64,000 nt of DNA from Pelomonas aquatica (GTDB lineage Bacteria; Pseudomonadota; Gammaproteobacteria; Burkholderiales; Burkholderiaceae_C): NCBI RefSeq assembly GCF_026712205.1, contig NZ_JAPPUW010000012.1, positions 62,001 through 126,000 of the forward strand. Reading direction: 5' to 3'. Made by a program: the position numbers and the translations under genes. Below are positions 42,715 to 54,218 of this stretch, one piece after another. Numbering within the stretch: the first letter of the stretch is position 1; every line of letters begins with the position of its first letter. Below the pieces are notes generated by a model. It was not told the DNA's origin. It saw only the letters and a list, made by a program, of their open reading frames with translations, and ran no database searches.

Positions 42715-44400
42715 TCAGGCTTTGACCTTGACGTACCGGCCCGGCGCCGGCTCGATGGATTTGTATTTGCGGTTGCCCGGCGCCTTGGGCGCAGGCTGGG
42801 GCGTGCCGGCATGCGAGGCCAGCCAAGCGGACCAGTCTGGCCACCAGCTGCCGGCGTGTTCGGTCGCGCTCTTGAACCAGGCCTCGGGGTCGGCCGGCAG
42901 GGCCGCACCCTTGGCGATCCAGTGGCTGCGCCTGGCCGGCTTGCCGGGCTTGGGCGGCGGGTTGATGACGCCGGCGATATGGCCCGACGCGCCCATCACG
43001 AAGCGCTTCCTGCCCTTCAAGATCTGCGTGCTGCGGTAGGCCGCGTGCCAGGGCACGATGTGGTCCTCGCGCGAGCCGTAGATGTAGACGGGGGCGTCGA
43101 TGGCGCCGAGGTCGAGCTTCTCGCCGCAGACGGTCAGCCGGCCCGGCTCCTTCAGCTCGTTCTGCAGATAGGTGTGGCGCAGATACCAGCAGTACATCGG
43201 GCCGGGCAGGTTGGTCGAGTCGCCGTTCCAGTACAGCAGGTCGAAGGGCGGCGGCGCCTCGCCCTTCAGGTAGTTGCCGACGACATAGTTCCAGACCAGG
43301 TCGTTGGGCCGCAGGAAGCTGAAGGTCGTGGCCAGCTCCTGGCCGTGCAGCAACTGCGGGCCCTTGGGCGAGTCGGGGCCGAGCGTGGCCTCGCGCAGGC
43401 GCACGCTGGCCTCGTCGACGAAGATGTCCAGGATGCCGTTGTCGGCGAAGTCCAGCAGCGTGGTCAGCAGCGTGACGCTGGCGGCCGGCTGTTCGCCGCG
43501 CGCGGCCAGCACGGCCAGGCCGGTGGCGAGGATGGTGCCGCCGACGCAGAAGCCCAGCGTGTTGATCCTGTCCTGGCCCGAAATCTCCTGCGCGACGCGG
43601 ATGGCCTGGATGGCGCCCTGCTCGATGTAGTCGTCCCAGCCCAGGTGCCTGACCGATTCGTCCGGGTTGCGCCAGCTGACGACGAAGACGCGGTTGCCCT
43701 CGGCCACCGCATAGCGGATCAGCGAGTTGTCGGGCTGCAGGTCGAGGATGTAGAACTTGTTGATGCAGGGCGGCACCATCAGCAGCGGCCGGGCCTTGAC
43801 CTCGGCCGTCAGCGGCGCGTATTCGATGAGCTGGAAGAGCTCGTTCTCGTAGACGATGCTGCCGGCCGTCGTGGCGACGTTCCTGCCGACCTCGAAGGCG
43901 CTCTCGTCGGTCTGCGACACATGGCCGCGCTGCACGTCGCCCCACAGGTTCTGCAGGCCGCGCGACAGCGTCTCGCCACTGCTGTCCAGCGCGAGCTTCT
44001 GCGCCTCGGGGTTCAGCGCCAGGAAGTTGCTCGGCGACGCGGCATCGACGAACTGCTGCACGGCAAAGCGGATGCGCGCCTTGGTCTTGTCGTCGGCCTC
44101 GACGGCGCCGGCCATCTGCTGCAGCGTGCGGCCGTTGAGCAGATAGAGCTGGGTCATGAAGCTGGCGGCCGGGTTGGCGCGCCATTCGGGCGCCGCGAAG
44201 CGCCGGTCGCTGACGGCCGGGGCCTCGCCCTGGCCGAGCGACGCATTCCAAAGCGCCGTGGCCTGCTGCATGTAGCCGGCCTGCAGCTCGGCCAGCGTGG
44301 CCGGCGAGATCTGCGGCAGCTGCGCCATCTGCTGCATCAGCTCCGCAAAGGCCTGGCCCTCCATCGGGGGCAGGGCGTCGTTCTTCTTGCGAGTGGCCAT
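42715..44400 (-). CDS. phaC: Class I poly(3-hydroxyalkanoate) synthase PhaC
   Basis: 561-residue polymerase acting at the surface of storage granules. The lipase-like box GFCVGG holds the nucleophilic Cys, the catalytic Asp is in the [10 protein letters not shown] region, and the His lies in [12 protein letters not shown]. Full length. GAGGAA precedes the ATG. First gene of phaCAB, with a sigma-54-like site about 50 bases upstream. Confidence 0.97.
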   Translation of the reverse strand: MATRKKNDALPPMEGQAFAELMQQMAQLPQISPATLAELQAGYMQQATALWNASLGQGEAPAVSDRRFAAPEWRANPAASFMTQLYLLNGRTLQQMAGAVEADDKTKARIRFAVQQFVDAASPSNFLALNPEAQKLALDSSGETLSRGLQNLWGDVQRGHVSQTDESAFEVGRNVATTAGSIVYENELFQLIEYAPLTAEVKARPLLMVPPCINKFYILDLQPDNSLIRYAVAEGNRVFVVSWRNPDESVRHLGWDDYIEQGAIQAIRVAQEISGQDRINTLGFCVGGTILATGLAVLAARGEQPAASVTLLTTLLDFADNGILDIFVDEASVRLREATLGPDSPKGPQLLHGQELATTFSFLRPNDLVWNYVVGNYLKGEAPPPFDLLYWNGDSTNLPGPMYCWYLRHTYLQNELKEPGRLTVCGEKLDLGAIDAPVYIYGSREDHIVPWHAAYRSTQILKGRKRFVMGASGHIAGVINPPPKPGKPARRSHWIAKGAALPADPEAWFKSATEHAGSWWPDWSAWLASHAGTPQPAPKAPGNRKYKSIEPAPGRYVKVKA

Positions 44401-44449
44401 GTATTCCTCGGATCTCCGTCATCGCCGCAAGCGGTCTTGCATTGGCCGC

Positions 44450-44465
44450 TGCAATAAGCTTGCCA
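44450..44465 (-). promoter_or_regulatory. Sigma-54-like promoter upstream of phaC
   Basis: Minus-strand TGGCAAGCTTATTGCA matches TGGCAYR-N4-TTGCW at all but one position (A for Y), with exact GG-N10-GC spacing. Predicted start near 44439 leaves a leader of about 39 bases to the phaC ATG. Its position and quality argue for function, but no enhancer site was identified, and the best-studied phaC promoter (Ralstonia) is sigma-70-like. Confidence 0.6.
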
Positions 44466-44526
44466 CATCTTGCCGACACGGCTTTGTAACCCCGTGCGCT
44501 GACGCGCCCATGACACTCTCGCCGCC

Positions 44527-44793
44527 ATGTACCTCGTCGCCCTTGCCTGGGCCTACGTCGCGCTGCTGATGGCCGCCGCCGAAGCGCTGAGCCCGCAGGG
44601 CACGCTGCTGGGCGCCTTCGTCACGCTGATGCTCTACGGCGTGCTGCCGCTGGGCCTGCTGCTCTACATCCTCGGCACGCCGGGCCGCCGGCGGCGCCGG
44701 CGCGCCGCGGAACTAGCGGCCGAGGGCGATGCAGGCGGCCATCCGCCCACGGGGCCGGCCGAGGGCCTCGCCGCGGAACGAGAAGAAGCGTGA
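44527..44793 (+). CDS. Small two-helix membrane protein
   Basis: 88 residues with two hydrophobic helices (about 2-20 and 28-48) and a positively charged then acidic tail starting [15 protein letters not shown]. Function unknown. Similar short membrane proteins occur beside pha and pgeF genes in Burkholderiales. Its last 81 bases overlap the convergent pgeF gene. Coding status rests on the hydrophobic pattern and position. Confidence 0.65.
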   Translation: MYLVALAWAYVALLMAAAEALSPQGTLLGAFVTLMLYGVLPLGLLLYILGTPGRRRRRRAAELAAEGDAGGHPPTGPAEGLAAEREEA

Positions 44794-45441
44794 GTCCTCG
44801 GTCAGCGTGCACCAGCCGCCGCCGCTGACCTCGCCCACGCCGGCGGCCCGCAGGCGATCGCGGGCCAGCAGAGCGAGGTCTGCACGCCAGCGCGGCTCGG
44901 GGTTGGGGCGGTAGAGGAAGCCGGGCTGGTCACGGTCAAGCGGCTCCCGCCCGAAGGCCCGCACGACCTCGGGGCCGACCTCGAAGGCCTCGGGGCCGAT
45001 GCAGGCGCCGAGCCAGGCCCTGACCTCGCCGGGCCCGCAGCAAGCCGCGCTGCACAGCTCGGCCACGGTGTTCTCCAGCACGCCCGCGGCCAGGCCGCGC
45101 CAGCCCGCATGGGCGCCGGCCACGCCGCCCGGCGCGGCCAACAGCACCGGCAGGCAGTCGGCCACGAGGATGGCCACGGCCAGCCCGCGGTCGGTGGACA
45201 CGGCGGCGTCCGCCTGCGGCGCGTTGTCGTCATGCCAGTCGGCGCGCAGGCGCACGACCTCGGCGCCATGCACCTGGTCCAGGAAGACGGGTCGCGCACC
45301 GAGCAGCCCGGCCAGGCTCGCGCGGTTGGCGCGCACCTCGTCGGGGTCGCCGGACCTGCGGCCGAAATTGAGCCCGCGCGTCGTCATGAAGGCGGTCACG
45401 CCAGGCCAGTCCGGCCTCAGCCAGCCCGCGTCAGGCCGCAT
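44713..45441 (-). CDS. pgeF: Peptidoglycan editing factor PgeF / laccase-domain protein (YfiH)
   Basis: 242-residue multicopper-oxidase-unrelated laccase-domain protein. Motifs DQVHGAEVV, ADCLPVLL, AHAGWRGLAAG and CIGPEAFEVG carry the metal-binding Cys/His. Family members act as purine nucleoside enzymes, and E. coli PgeF prevents misincorporation in peptidoglycan precursors. The ATG lies inside the last codons of maiA (11-base overlap). Confidence 0.93.
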   Translation of the reverse strand: MRPDAGWLRPDWPGVTAFMTTRGLNFGRRSGDPDEVRANRASLAGLLGARPVFLDQVHGAEVVRLRADWHDDNAPQADAAVSTDRGLAVAILVADCLPVLLAAPGGVAGAHAGWRGLAAGVLENTVAELCSAACCGPGEVRAWLGACIGPEAFEVGPEVVRAFGREPLDRDQPGFLYRPNPEPRWRADLALLARDRLRAAGVGEVSGGGWCTLTEDSRFFSFRGEALGRPRGRMAACIALGR

Positions 45442-46075
45442 CGGGGCAGGCGCTCGGATGCGTGTTCGCGAAGGCCGGCAGCTCCAGGCAGGCGGCGTTG
45501 ACGCGCATCACCGTCGGGTAGGCCTCCAGCGGGCATTCGAAACGCTGCGCGTTGTAGACCTGGGGCACGAGCAGACAGTCGGCCAGCCCGGGCGCGTCGC
45601 CGAAGCTGAAGCGGCCGGCCGTCGCCGCCAGGCGCTGCTCGACGATGCCCAGGCCCGTCGCGATCCAGTGGCGGTACCAGCGGTCCACCTCGTCCTGCGG
45701 ATGGCCGAGGTCGTTCTTCAGGTAGCGCAGCACGCGCAGGTTGTTGACCGGGTGGATGTCGCAGCCGATGTCCTGGGCCAGCGCCCTGACCTGCGCCCGC
45801 GCGACCGGGTCGCGCGGCAGCAGCGGCGGCTCGGCATGGGTCTCTTCCAGGTATTCCAGGATGGCCATGGACTGGCTCAGCCAGCGGCCGTCGTCCAGCA
45901 CCAGCGCGGGGACGAGGTGGGACACCTGCTGGTTCGCGAACGGCCCGGCGAACTGCTCGTTCTTCGCGAGGTGGATGGGCAGGTAGTCGTAGTCCAGGCC
46001 CTTCATCGCGAGGCCGATGCGCACGCGCCAGGAGGCCGACGAACGGAAGTAGTTGTAGAGCTTCATGGTCTTCAT
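45431..46075 (-). CDS. maiA: Maleylacetoacetate isomerase (GST zeta)
   Basis: 214-residue glutathione-dependent isomerase of the tyrosine/homogentisate pathway. The N-terminal active-site motif YFRSSASWRVRIGLAMKG and the helical C-terminal domain with DIHPVNNLRVLRYL are typical. It overlaps pgeF and is divergent from the Nudix gene with only 22 bases between start codons. No other homogentisate genes are in the window. Confidence 0.93.
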   Translation of the reverse strand: MKTMKLYNYFRSSASWRVRIGLAMKGLDYDYLPIHLAKNEQFAGPFANQQVSHLVPALVLDDGRWLSQSMAILEYLEETHAEPPLLPRDPVARAQVRALAQDIGCDIHPVNNLRVLRYLKNDLGHPQDEVDRWYRHWIATGLGIVEQRLAATAGRFSFGDAPGLADCLLVPQVYNAQRFECPLEAYPTVMRVNAACLELPAFANTHPSACPDAA

Positions 46076-46097
46076 TTTGGCCCTCTAAACTGGCCCG

Positions 46098-46646
46098 ATG
46101 TTGACGCGCTTCAAGCATTGCCCGAACTGCGGCACCACCGTGGACTACCGCATCCCGCCCGACGACAACCGCGAGCGCGCCGTCTGCCCGGCCTGCGGCA
46201 GCGTCCACTACCAGAACCCGCTGAACGTGGTCGGCACGCTGCCGGTCTGGGAGGCCGATGGCCGCGTGCTGCTGTGCCGCCGCGCGATCGAGCCGCGCTA
46301 CGGCCTGTGGACGCTGCCGGCCGGCTTCATGGAGCTGGGCGAGACGACGGCCGAGGGCGCGCTGCGCGAGACGCAGGAGGAGGCCGGCGCCGACGTCGAG
46401 ATGGGGCCGCTCTACACCGTGCTCAACGTCGTGCGCGTGGGCCAGGTCCACGTCTTCTACCGCGCGCGGCTGCGCTCGCCGGCCTTCAACCCGGGGCCGG
46501 AATCGCTGGAGGCGCGCCTCTTCGCCGAGAGCGAGATCCCCTGGGACGAGATCGCCTTCAAGACGACGCGCGAGACGCTGCGCTGCTTCTTCGAGGACCG
46601 CCGCCGCGGCAGCGGCTACGGCCTGCACGACATCGACATCCCTTGA
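46098..46646 (+). CDS. Nudix hydrolase with N-terminal zinc ribbon
   Basis: 182 residues. Residues 8-36 form a zinc ribbon (CPNCG and CPACG). The Nudix box reads GFMELGETTAEGALRETQEE with AGA following, all catalytic Glu present. Resembles NADH pyrophosphatase-like NUDIX proteins, which hydrolyse nucleoside diphosphate derivatives; substrate is not certain. Confidence 0.92.
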   Translation: MLTRFKHCPNCGTTVDYRIPPDDNRERAVCPACGSVHYQNPLNVVGTLPVWEADGRVLLCRRAIEPRYGLWTLPAGFMELGETTAEGALRETQEEAGADVEMGPLYTVLNVVRVGQVHVFYRARLRSPAFNPGPESLEARLFAESEIPWDEIAFKTTRETLRCFFEDRRRGSGYGLHDIDIP

Positions 46647-46702
46647 TCGCGGCGGGCGGCTCGCGCATCATCGCCGAACCCTCCGAATACAGGGAGCTGG
46701 GC

Positions 46703-47473
46703 ATGCCGACACGACGCTCGTGGTGCAAGGCGGGGCTGGGCTGGACGGGCGGGCTGGCGCTGGCGCAGCCGGCCCGCGCGACGCTGCTGCGCGCGGTGGG
46801 CTCACAGTTCGCGCGCATCTTCGAGGGCGGCGAGGGCCAGGCGCCGCGGGGCCTGGCCGTGGACCTGCTGGGCCAGCTTTTCGGCGACGGCGTGCGCTGC
46901 GAATGGATGCCCTGGTCGCGCGCCCAACTGACGCTGGAACAGGGCGAGGCCGACATCCTCATCGGCCCCTACCGCACACCGGAGCGCGAGACGCGCATGC
47001 TGTTCAGCGTGCGCTCCTTCTATTCGGACGCCATGGTCTGGTATGCCCGCCGCGGCGAGGAGGCCCGCTGGACGGGCGAAATCTCCGGGCTCGCCCAGAC
47101 GCCCGTGGCCGCCGTGCGCGGCTGGGCCTATGGCAGCCGCTTCGAACGCATGAAGCCCCTGCTGGGCCAGCTGACCTGGGTGCAGAGCGTGGACGCCGGC
47201 CTGCAGATGCTGATGAAGCGCCGCGTCGAGCTGTTCGCGGCTAACGACCGCAACTGCCAGCCGGTGCTGCAGAGGCTGAACCTGGCGGATGCCGTGGTGC
47301 GCTGCTCGCCGCCGCTGGACGTGCTGCACGGCCACATGGCCTTCGCCCGCAGCGCCGGCGGCGAGGCGCTGTCGCAGCGCTACGACCAGGCCTTCGAGCA
47401 GTGGCTGCGCACGGGCTCGGCGGCCGAGCTGTACCGGCGCTGGGGCGTGGACCGCCCGGTCACGGCCGCCTAG
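46703..47473 (+). CDS. Periplasmic amino acid-type solute-binding protein
   Basis: 256 residues with a Tat-like or Sec signal (MPTRRSWCKAGLGWTGGLAL). The mature part fits the SBP_bac_3/PBPb fold: GLAVDLLGQLFGDGVRCEWM, EQGEADILIGPYRTPERE, and PVAAVRGWAYGSRFERM. No transporter genes are adjacent, so it may be an orphan sensor or serve a distant permease. AGGGAG precedes the ATG. Overlaps the convergent small gene by four bases. Confidence 0.85.
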   Translation: MPTRRSWCKAGLGWTGGLALAQPARATLLRAVGSQFARIFEGGEGQAPRGLAVDLLGQLFGDGVRCEWMPWSRAQLTLEQGEADILIGPYRTPERETRMLFSVRSFYSDAMVWYARRGEEARWTGEISGLAQTPVAAVRGWAYGSRFERMKPLLGQLTWVQSVDAGLQMLMKRRVELFAANDRNCQPVLQRLNLADAVVRCSPPLDVLHGHMAFARSAGGEALSQRYDQAFEQWLRTGSAAELYRRWGVDRPVTAA

Positions 47474-47667
47474 CGCCGTCCGCCGCCGAGCACGCGCGCC
47501 GGCAGCATGACGATGGCGCGCAGCAGCTCGAAGACGCCCTCGACCGCGATGCCCAGCAGCCTGAAGGGCAGCGTGATCAGCCAGACCAGCGGCCAGGCCA
47601 CCAGGGCCAGCAGCGCCAGCGGCCAGCAGATCGGGAACAGGGCAATCCAGAGCAGGAAGGTCAGCAT
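47470..47667 (-). CDS. Small hydrophobic membrane protein
   Basis: 65 residues, almost entirely hydrophobic for the first 45 (LTFLLWIALFPICWPLALLA), ending in a short Arg-rich tail. GAGGAG lies eight bases before the chosen ATG; an upstream GTG would overlap that site. Function unknown. Confidence 0.7.
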   Translation of the reverse strand: MLTFLLWIALFPICWPLALLALVAWPLVWLITLPFRLLGIAVEGVFELLRAIVMLPARVLGGGRR

Positions 47668-47766
47668 CGCAAGCACTCCTCGGAGGGAACACGGCCGACT
47701 CTAGCCAGACCCAGGTCGCCATTCATCCGGCTTGCGACGAAACGATGGATTCGCGGGGCCGGCGGT

Positions 47767-49086
47767 TCATACGCGCCGCCGGCCGGCGACGTAGCAGGCC
47801 GCGAGATTGCGCTCGTCGGCCAGCGTCATCCACGCGAAGACGCGCTCGTGCAACTCGCGGGCCACCGCGTCACGCGCCTGCGCGACCGGCCCCCGGGCCC
47901 AGTCCCAGACGCAGATGTCGGCCGCCTGGCCGGCCGACAGCCCGCCGATCTCGCCGCCCAGGCGCAGCGCCCCGGCCGCGCCGCGCGTGGCCGCGTGCAG
48001 GGCCACCCAGGCCGTCAGGCGCGCGCCGCGCAGGGCCTGGATCTTGTAGGCGTCGAGCAGGTTGCGCGGCAGGCTCAGCGAGGTGCCGCCGCCGACGTCG
48101 GACGCGAGGCTGACGTTGAAACCCGCGCCCGGCCAGTCGAACAGCCCGCTGCCCAGGAAGAGATTGCTCGACGGGCAATGCGCCACCTGGGCGCCGCGCG
48201 CGGCGAGAAGGCGCCTGTCGGCATCGTCCAGCCAGATGCCGTGGGCCAGCACGGCGCGCTCGTGCACGAGGCCGACGCGCTCGTAGACGTCGAGATAGCT
48301 GCGCGCCTCGGGAAAGAGCCGGGCCACCCAGTCGACCTCGGCGCGGTTCTCGGCGACGTGGGTCTGCATATAGAGGCTGGCGTCGGCGCGGCACAGCGCG
48401 CCGGCCATCGCCAGTTGGGCCGGCGTGCTGGTGGGCGCGAAGCGCACCGTCACCGCATAGGCCAGGCGCTGGTACGGGCCGCCCTGGCCGTGAAAGCGGT
48501 CGATCAGGTCGACGCAGTCGCGCTCGGCCTGTTCGACGTCGTCGCGCAGCCCGTCGGGCGCATGACGGTCCATCAGCACCTTGCCGGTGACCAGGCGCAT
48601 GCCGCGCGCCGCGGCGCCCTCGAACAGCGCCTCGGCCGAGACCTTGTGCACCGTCGGGAAGACGACGGCCGAGGTCGTGCCGCTGGCCAGCAGCGCATCC
48701 AGGAAGACCTCGGCCCCCGCACGGCTGCGCGCCGGGTCGGCAAAGGCCGCCTCGGCCGGGAAGGTGTAGCGCTCGAGCCAGTCCAGCAGCTCGCTGCCAT
48801 AGGAGGCGATGACCTCCAGCTGCGGGCAATGGACATGGGTGTCGATGAAGCCCGGCAGCACGAGCCGGCCGGCATGGTCGTCGCGCGCCCAGCTCTCGTC
48901 GGGCTCGGCGGCCTGGCGGCCGACGATGCGGCCGTCCTCGATCAGCAGCCAGTGGTCGCGGTCGAAACGCACCGCCGGCGACTCGGCATCGCCCCAGGCC
49001 GGTGCGGCCGTGAAATCGAGCAGGTCGCCACGCAGCGCCCATCGGCGCGGGGCATCCGAGAATTTTTCCTTGTTAGTAAAACTCAT
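47767..49086 (-). CDS. guaD: Guanine deaminase
   Basis: 439-residue amidohydrolase converting guanine to xanthine. Metal and substrate motifs: FIDTHVHCPQLEVIASYG, THVAEN, the late HCPSSNLFLGSG and SDVGGGTS. Full length for the family. It is divergent from xdhA with the start codons 39 bases apart; its product is the substrate of the XdhAB enzyme next door. Confidence 0.95.
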   Translation of the reverse strand: MSFTNKEKFSDAPRRWALRGDLLDFTAAPAWGDAESPAVRFDRDHWLLIEDGRIVGRQAAEPDESWARDDHAGRLVLPGFIDTHVHCPQLEVIASYGSELLDWLERYTFPAEAAFADPARSRAGAEVFLDALLASGTTSAVVFPTVHKVSAEALFEGAAARGMRLVTGKVLMDRHAPDGLRDDVEQAERDCVDLIDRFHGQGGPYQRLAYAVTVRFAPTSTPAQLAMAGALCRADASLYMQTHVAENRAEVDWVARLFPEARSYLDVYERVGLVHERAVLAHGIWLDDADRRLLAARGAQVAHCPSSNLFLGSGLFDWPGAGFNVSLASDVGGGTSLSLPRNLLDAYKIQALRGARLTAWVALHAATRGAAGALRLGGEIGGLSAGQAADICVWDWARGPVAQARDAVARELHERVFAWMTLADERNLAACYVAGRRRV

Positions 49087-49125
49087 ATGGCAATTCTGAG
49101 GCAAGGTCGGACAATCGAGGCCAGC

Positions 49126-50600
<1,475 letters not shown>

Positions 50601-50604
<4 letters not shown>

Positions 50605-52922
50605 ACAAGCCCGAAGCGCTTCCTCTGCTGCAACCGGTCGTCGGCCGCCCGCTGCCGCACGAGTCCGCCCACCTGCACGTCAGCGGCGCCGCGCCCTACA
50701 CCGACGACCTGCCCGAGCCGGCCGGCACGCTGCATGCGGCCCTGGGCCTGTCGCCCATCGCGCACGGCAGGCTGGTCGCCGTCGACCTGGAGCGCATCCG
50801 CCGGCAGCCCGGCGTCGTCGCGGTGCTGGGCGCGGCCGACATCCCGGCCGAGAACAACTGCGGCCCGCTGCTGCACGACGACCCCATCCTGGCTGCGGGC
50901 GAGTTGCGCTACGCCGGCCAGCCCGTCTTTGCCGTCATCGCGACCGACCGCGAGCTGGCCCGCCGCGCGGCCGCGCTGGCCAGGCAGGTCATCCAGGCCG
51001 AACCCCTGCCGGCCGTGCTGACGGCGCTGGAAGCGCACGCGGCCGGCCAGTATGTTTTGCCGCCCATGCATCTGACGCGCGGCGAGCCGGCCGCGCAGCT
51101 CGCCGCCGCGCCGCACCGCCTGCAAGGCCGCTGGAGCCTGGGTGGCCAGGAGCAGTTCTACCTGGAAGGCCAGATCAGCCTGGCCCTGCCGCAGGAAGGC
51201 GGCGAAGGCATGCTGCTGCACTGCTCGACCCAGCATCCGAGCGAGATGCAGCAGCTCGTCGCCCACGCGCTGGGCTGGCAGGCGCACCGCGTCGCCGTGC
51301 AGTGCCGGCGCATGGGCGGCGGCTTCGGCGGCAAGGAATCGCAGTCGGCGCTGTTCGCCTGCGTCGCCGCCATCGCCGCGCTGAAGCTGAACAGGCCTGT
51401 CAAGCTGCGCGTGGACCGCGACGACGACTTCCTCATCACCGGCCGCCGCCACGGCTTCGACTATCGCTGGGACGTGGGCTTCGACGCCGACGGCCGCATC
51501 CTCGCGGTCGACGTCGACCTGATCGCCAACGCCGGCCACAGCGCCGACCTGTCCGCGCCGGTCATGGCGCGCGCGCTCTGCCATTTCGACAACGCCTACT
51601 GGCTGCCCCATGTGGCCATGCACGGCTATTGCGCGCGGACGAACACGCAGAGCAACACCGCCTTCCGCGGCTTCGGCGGCCCGCAGGGCGCCATCGCCAT
51701 CGAGATGATCCTGGACGGCGTCGCGCGCCGCCTGGGGCTGGACCCGGCCGACGTGCGCCAGCGCAACTTTTACGCCGCCGGCCAGGACGTCACGCCCTAC
51801 GGCCAGCAGGTCGAGGAGTTGCACGCCCAGGCGCTGACCGCACAGCTGCTGGCCAGCAGCCGCTATGCCGAGCGCCGCTCCGAGATCGCCGCCTTCAACG
51901 CCGCCAGCGCCGTGTTGAAGAAGGGCCTGGCCTTCACGCCGGTCAAGTTCGGCATCTCCTTCAATGTGGTTCACCTGAACCAGGCCGGCGCCCTGGTCCA
52001 CGTCTACACCGACGGCTCGGTGCTCGTGAACCATGGCGGCACGGAGATGGGCCAGGGCCTGAACACCAAGGTGGCCCAGGTCGTCGCGCATGAGCTGGGC
52101 CTGCCGCTGTCGTCGGTGCGCTGCTCGGCCACCGACACGAGCAAGGTCGCCAACACCTCGGCCACGGCGGCCTCCACCGGCAGCGACCTGAACGGCAAGG
52201 CCGCCCAGGATGCGGCGCGCAGGATCAAGGCCAGGCTCGCGGCCCTCGCGGCCGAGCGCTTCGGCTGCGCGGCCGAACTGGTCGCCTTCGAGGGTGGCCG
52301 GGTCAGCGGCGGCGGCCAGAGCCTGTCCTTCGAAGACCTCGTCGCCGCGGCCTATCTGAAGCGCATCCAGCTCTGGAGCGACGGCTTCTACGCCACGCCC
52401 GGCCTGCACTGGGACAAGACCAGGCTGCAGGGCCGCCCCTTCTACTACTACGCCTGGGGCGGCGCCGTCTGCGAGGCACTGGTGGACACGCTCACCGGCG
52501 AGAACCGCATCACGCGCGCCGACCTGCTGCACGATGTCGGCGCCAGCCTGAACCCGGCCATCGACATCGGCCAGATCGAGGGCGGCTTCATCCAGGGCAT
52601 GGGCTGGCTGACGATGGAAGAGCTGGTCTGGCACCCCGTGACGGGCCTGCTGACGACGCACGCGCCCAGCACCTACAAGATCCCGACCGCCAACGACTGC
52701 CCGACCGAGTTCCGCACCGAACTGTTCGGCATGGCCAACGCCAGCGAGACCATCCACCGCAGCAAGGCCGTCGGCGAGCCGCCGCTGCTGCTGGGCTTCG
52801 CGGCGCTGCTGGCCATCAAGGACGCCTGCGCGGCCTGCGGCCCCGAGGGCTGCGACCCGCCGCTGCGCGCGCCGGCCACGGCCGAGGCGGTGCTGGACGC
52901 CGTCGACGCCGTGCGCGGCTGA
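50601..52922 (+). CDS. xdhB: Xanthine dehydrogenase large subunit XdhB (molybdopterin)
   Basis: 773-residue molybdenum subunit that hydroxylates hypoxanthine/xanthine to urate. Moco and active-site motifs: GGGFGGKESQ, FRGFGGPQGA, GGTEMGQGLNTK and the catalytic Glu in VGEPPLLLG. Full length. Translationally coupled to xdhA. The maturation gene xdhC, often third in such operons, does not follow; a regulator on the other strand does. Confidence 0.96.
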
Positions 52923-52923
52923 A

Positions 52924-53559
52924 TCAGCGCCGCGGCCGCTGCGTCGCGGCCACCACGGCCTGCGTGCGCGAGCTGACGCCCAGCGCCTTCAGCACCGCGG
53001 CGACATGGTCCTTGACGGTCTCGACGCTGACGCCCAGCTCGCGCGCGATCAGCTTGTTGGACAGGCCCTGGGTCAGCAGATGCAGCACATGCTTCTGGCG
53101 CGGCGTCAGCGGCAGCTCGGCCCAGTCCGGCACCGGCGTGGGCGCCGGCACGGGCGGCGCGGGCGCGTCGTCGGCGCGCGGCTTCAGCGCCGGCACATAG
53201 GTGCCGCCGGCCAGCACGAGGTGCAGGGCCTGCACCAGCGTGCCCAGGTCACTGCGCTCGGGCACATAGCCCATCGCGCCGGCGCCCAGGGCCCGCAGCG
53301 CGTCCTCGGTCTCGTCGCGGCCGGAGACGACGACCACCGGCAGCATCAGATGCTCGCGGTGGATCTGCTGCAGCAGCTCGAAGCCGCCCTCCACCCGCAG
53401 GTCCAGCAGCACGAGGCGGGGGAGGTTCTGCGCCAGCGCCGCGCGGGCGGCGTCGGCGGTGTCGACGCCCTGCACCTGGGCCTCGGCGAAATGCTGCTCG
53501 ATCAGGCCGGTGAGTGCGGCACGCACCATCGGAAAAGCATCGACCAGCAAGATCCTCAT
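52924..53559 (-). CDS. NarL/LuxR-type response regulator (orphan)
   Basis: 211 residues. Receiver domain 1-120 (MRILLVDAFPMVRAALTGLI, phosphoacceptor Asp in LVLLDLRVEGG, VVVSGRDE), a Pro-rich linker, and a LuxR helix-turn-helix (LTPRQKHVLHLLTQGLSNKL then IARELGVSVETVKDHVAAVL). The acidic pocket has Asp-Ala where Asp-Asp or Asp-Glu is usual. No histidine kinase is adjacent; it lies one base from the convergent xdhB. Confidence 0.9.
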   Translation of the reverse strand: MRILLVDAFPMVRAALTGLIEQHFAEAQVQGVDTADAARAALAQNLPRLVLLDLRVEGGFELLQQIHREHLMLPVVVVSGRDETEDALRALGAGAMGYVPERSDLGTLVQALHLVLAGGTYVPALKPRADDAPAPPVPAPTPVPDWAELPLTPRQKHVLHLLTQGLSNKLIARELGVSVETVKDHVAAVLKALGVSSRTQAVVAATQRPRR

Positions 53560-53594
53560 CACAACCCAACCCCGTTCAGTGGCCGCGATGATAG

Positions 53595-54215
53595 TCAACG
53601 CAGGGCCGCGCCCAGCAGAGGCTTGGCCCAGGCCGGCACGCTGCGCAGCGGCGCGTGAGAAACGACGCGGCCGGCCCGCATCTGCAGCAGCAGCACCGGC
53701 TGGGGCCGGCGGCCGGCGCGCGGGTCGGCCTCGAAGCTGTTGTCGTAGACGCGCAGGCTGGCCAGATGCGGCATCAGCTTGACGAGGCTGCTGCGGCTGG
53801 CGTCGAAGCGCTCGCGCACCTTGGCCTCGGGAATGTCGTGGCCGCCGGCCGCCACGCGCGCCTGGATGCGGCGCAGATGCAGCTCGGGCGTGGCCAGGCC
53901 GGCATACCAGACGTGGATCTCGGCGCCGGCACGGGCGCCCTCCAGCAGCAGCCTGGCCATGCTGCGGCCGCCCAGCGTCGTCTCGAAGGCATAGGTCAGC
54001 CCCTCGGCGAGCGCCTTCTCCAGGCCGCGGCGGCCCAGCGTCCAGGCCAGGCCGTTGGCCTGGCTCACGGAGAGGCCGGGCCGCTGTTCGCGCAGCATTG
54101 CGGCGGCCACGTCGGGGTTGAAGAACTCTGCGCCGCTGGCCCGGATGGCCGCACCGCCCAGCGAGCTTTTGCCGGCGCCGTTGACGCCGGCCAGCACGAA
54201 GAGTTTGGCGGGCAA
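53595..54215 (-). CDS. Zeta toxin-family kinase
   Basis: 206-residue P-loop kinase of the zeta/PezT type. Walker A GVNGAGKSS at residues 10-18, NPDVAAAML (substrate-binding Asp), FETTLGG (catalytic region), and VRERFDASRSSL with Arg expected in ATP binding. Zeta toxins phosphorylate UDP-N-acetylglucosamine and block cell-wall synthesis. Start codon is TTG with no strong ribosome binding site, three bases after the antitoxin stop, so translation probably depends on the antitoxin gene. The partner is not an epsilon-type antitoxin. Confidence 0.85.
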   Translation of the reverse strand: MPAKLFVLAGVNGAGKSSLGGAAIRASGAEFFNPDVAAAMLREQRPGLSVSQANGLAWTLGRRGLEKALAEGLTYAFETTLGGRSMARLLLEGARAGAEIHVWYAGLATPELHLRRIQARVAAGGHDIPEAKVRERFDASRSSLVKLMPHLASLRVYDNSFEADPRAGRRPQPVLLLQMRAGRVVSHAPLRSVPAWAKPLLGAALR

Positions 54216-54218
54216 GGC

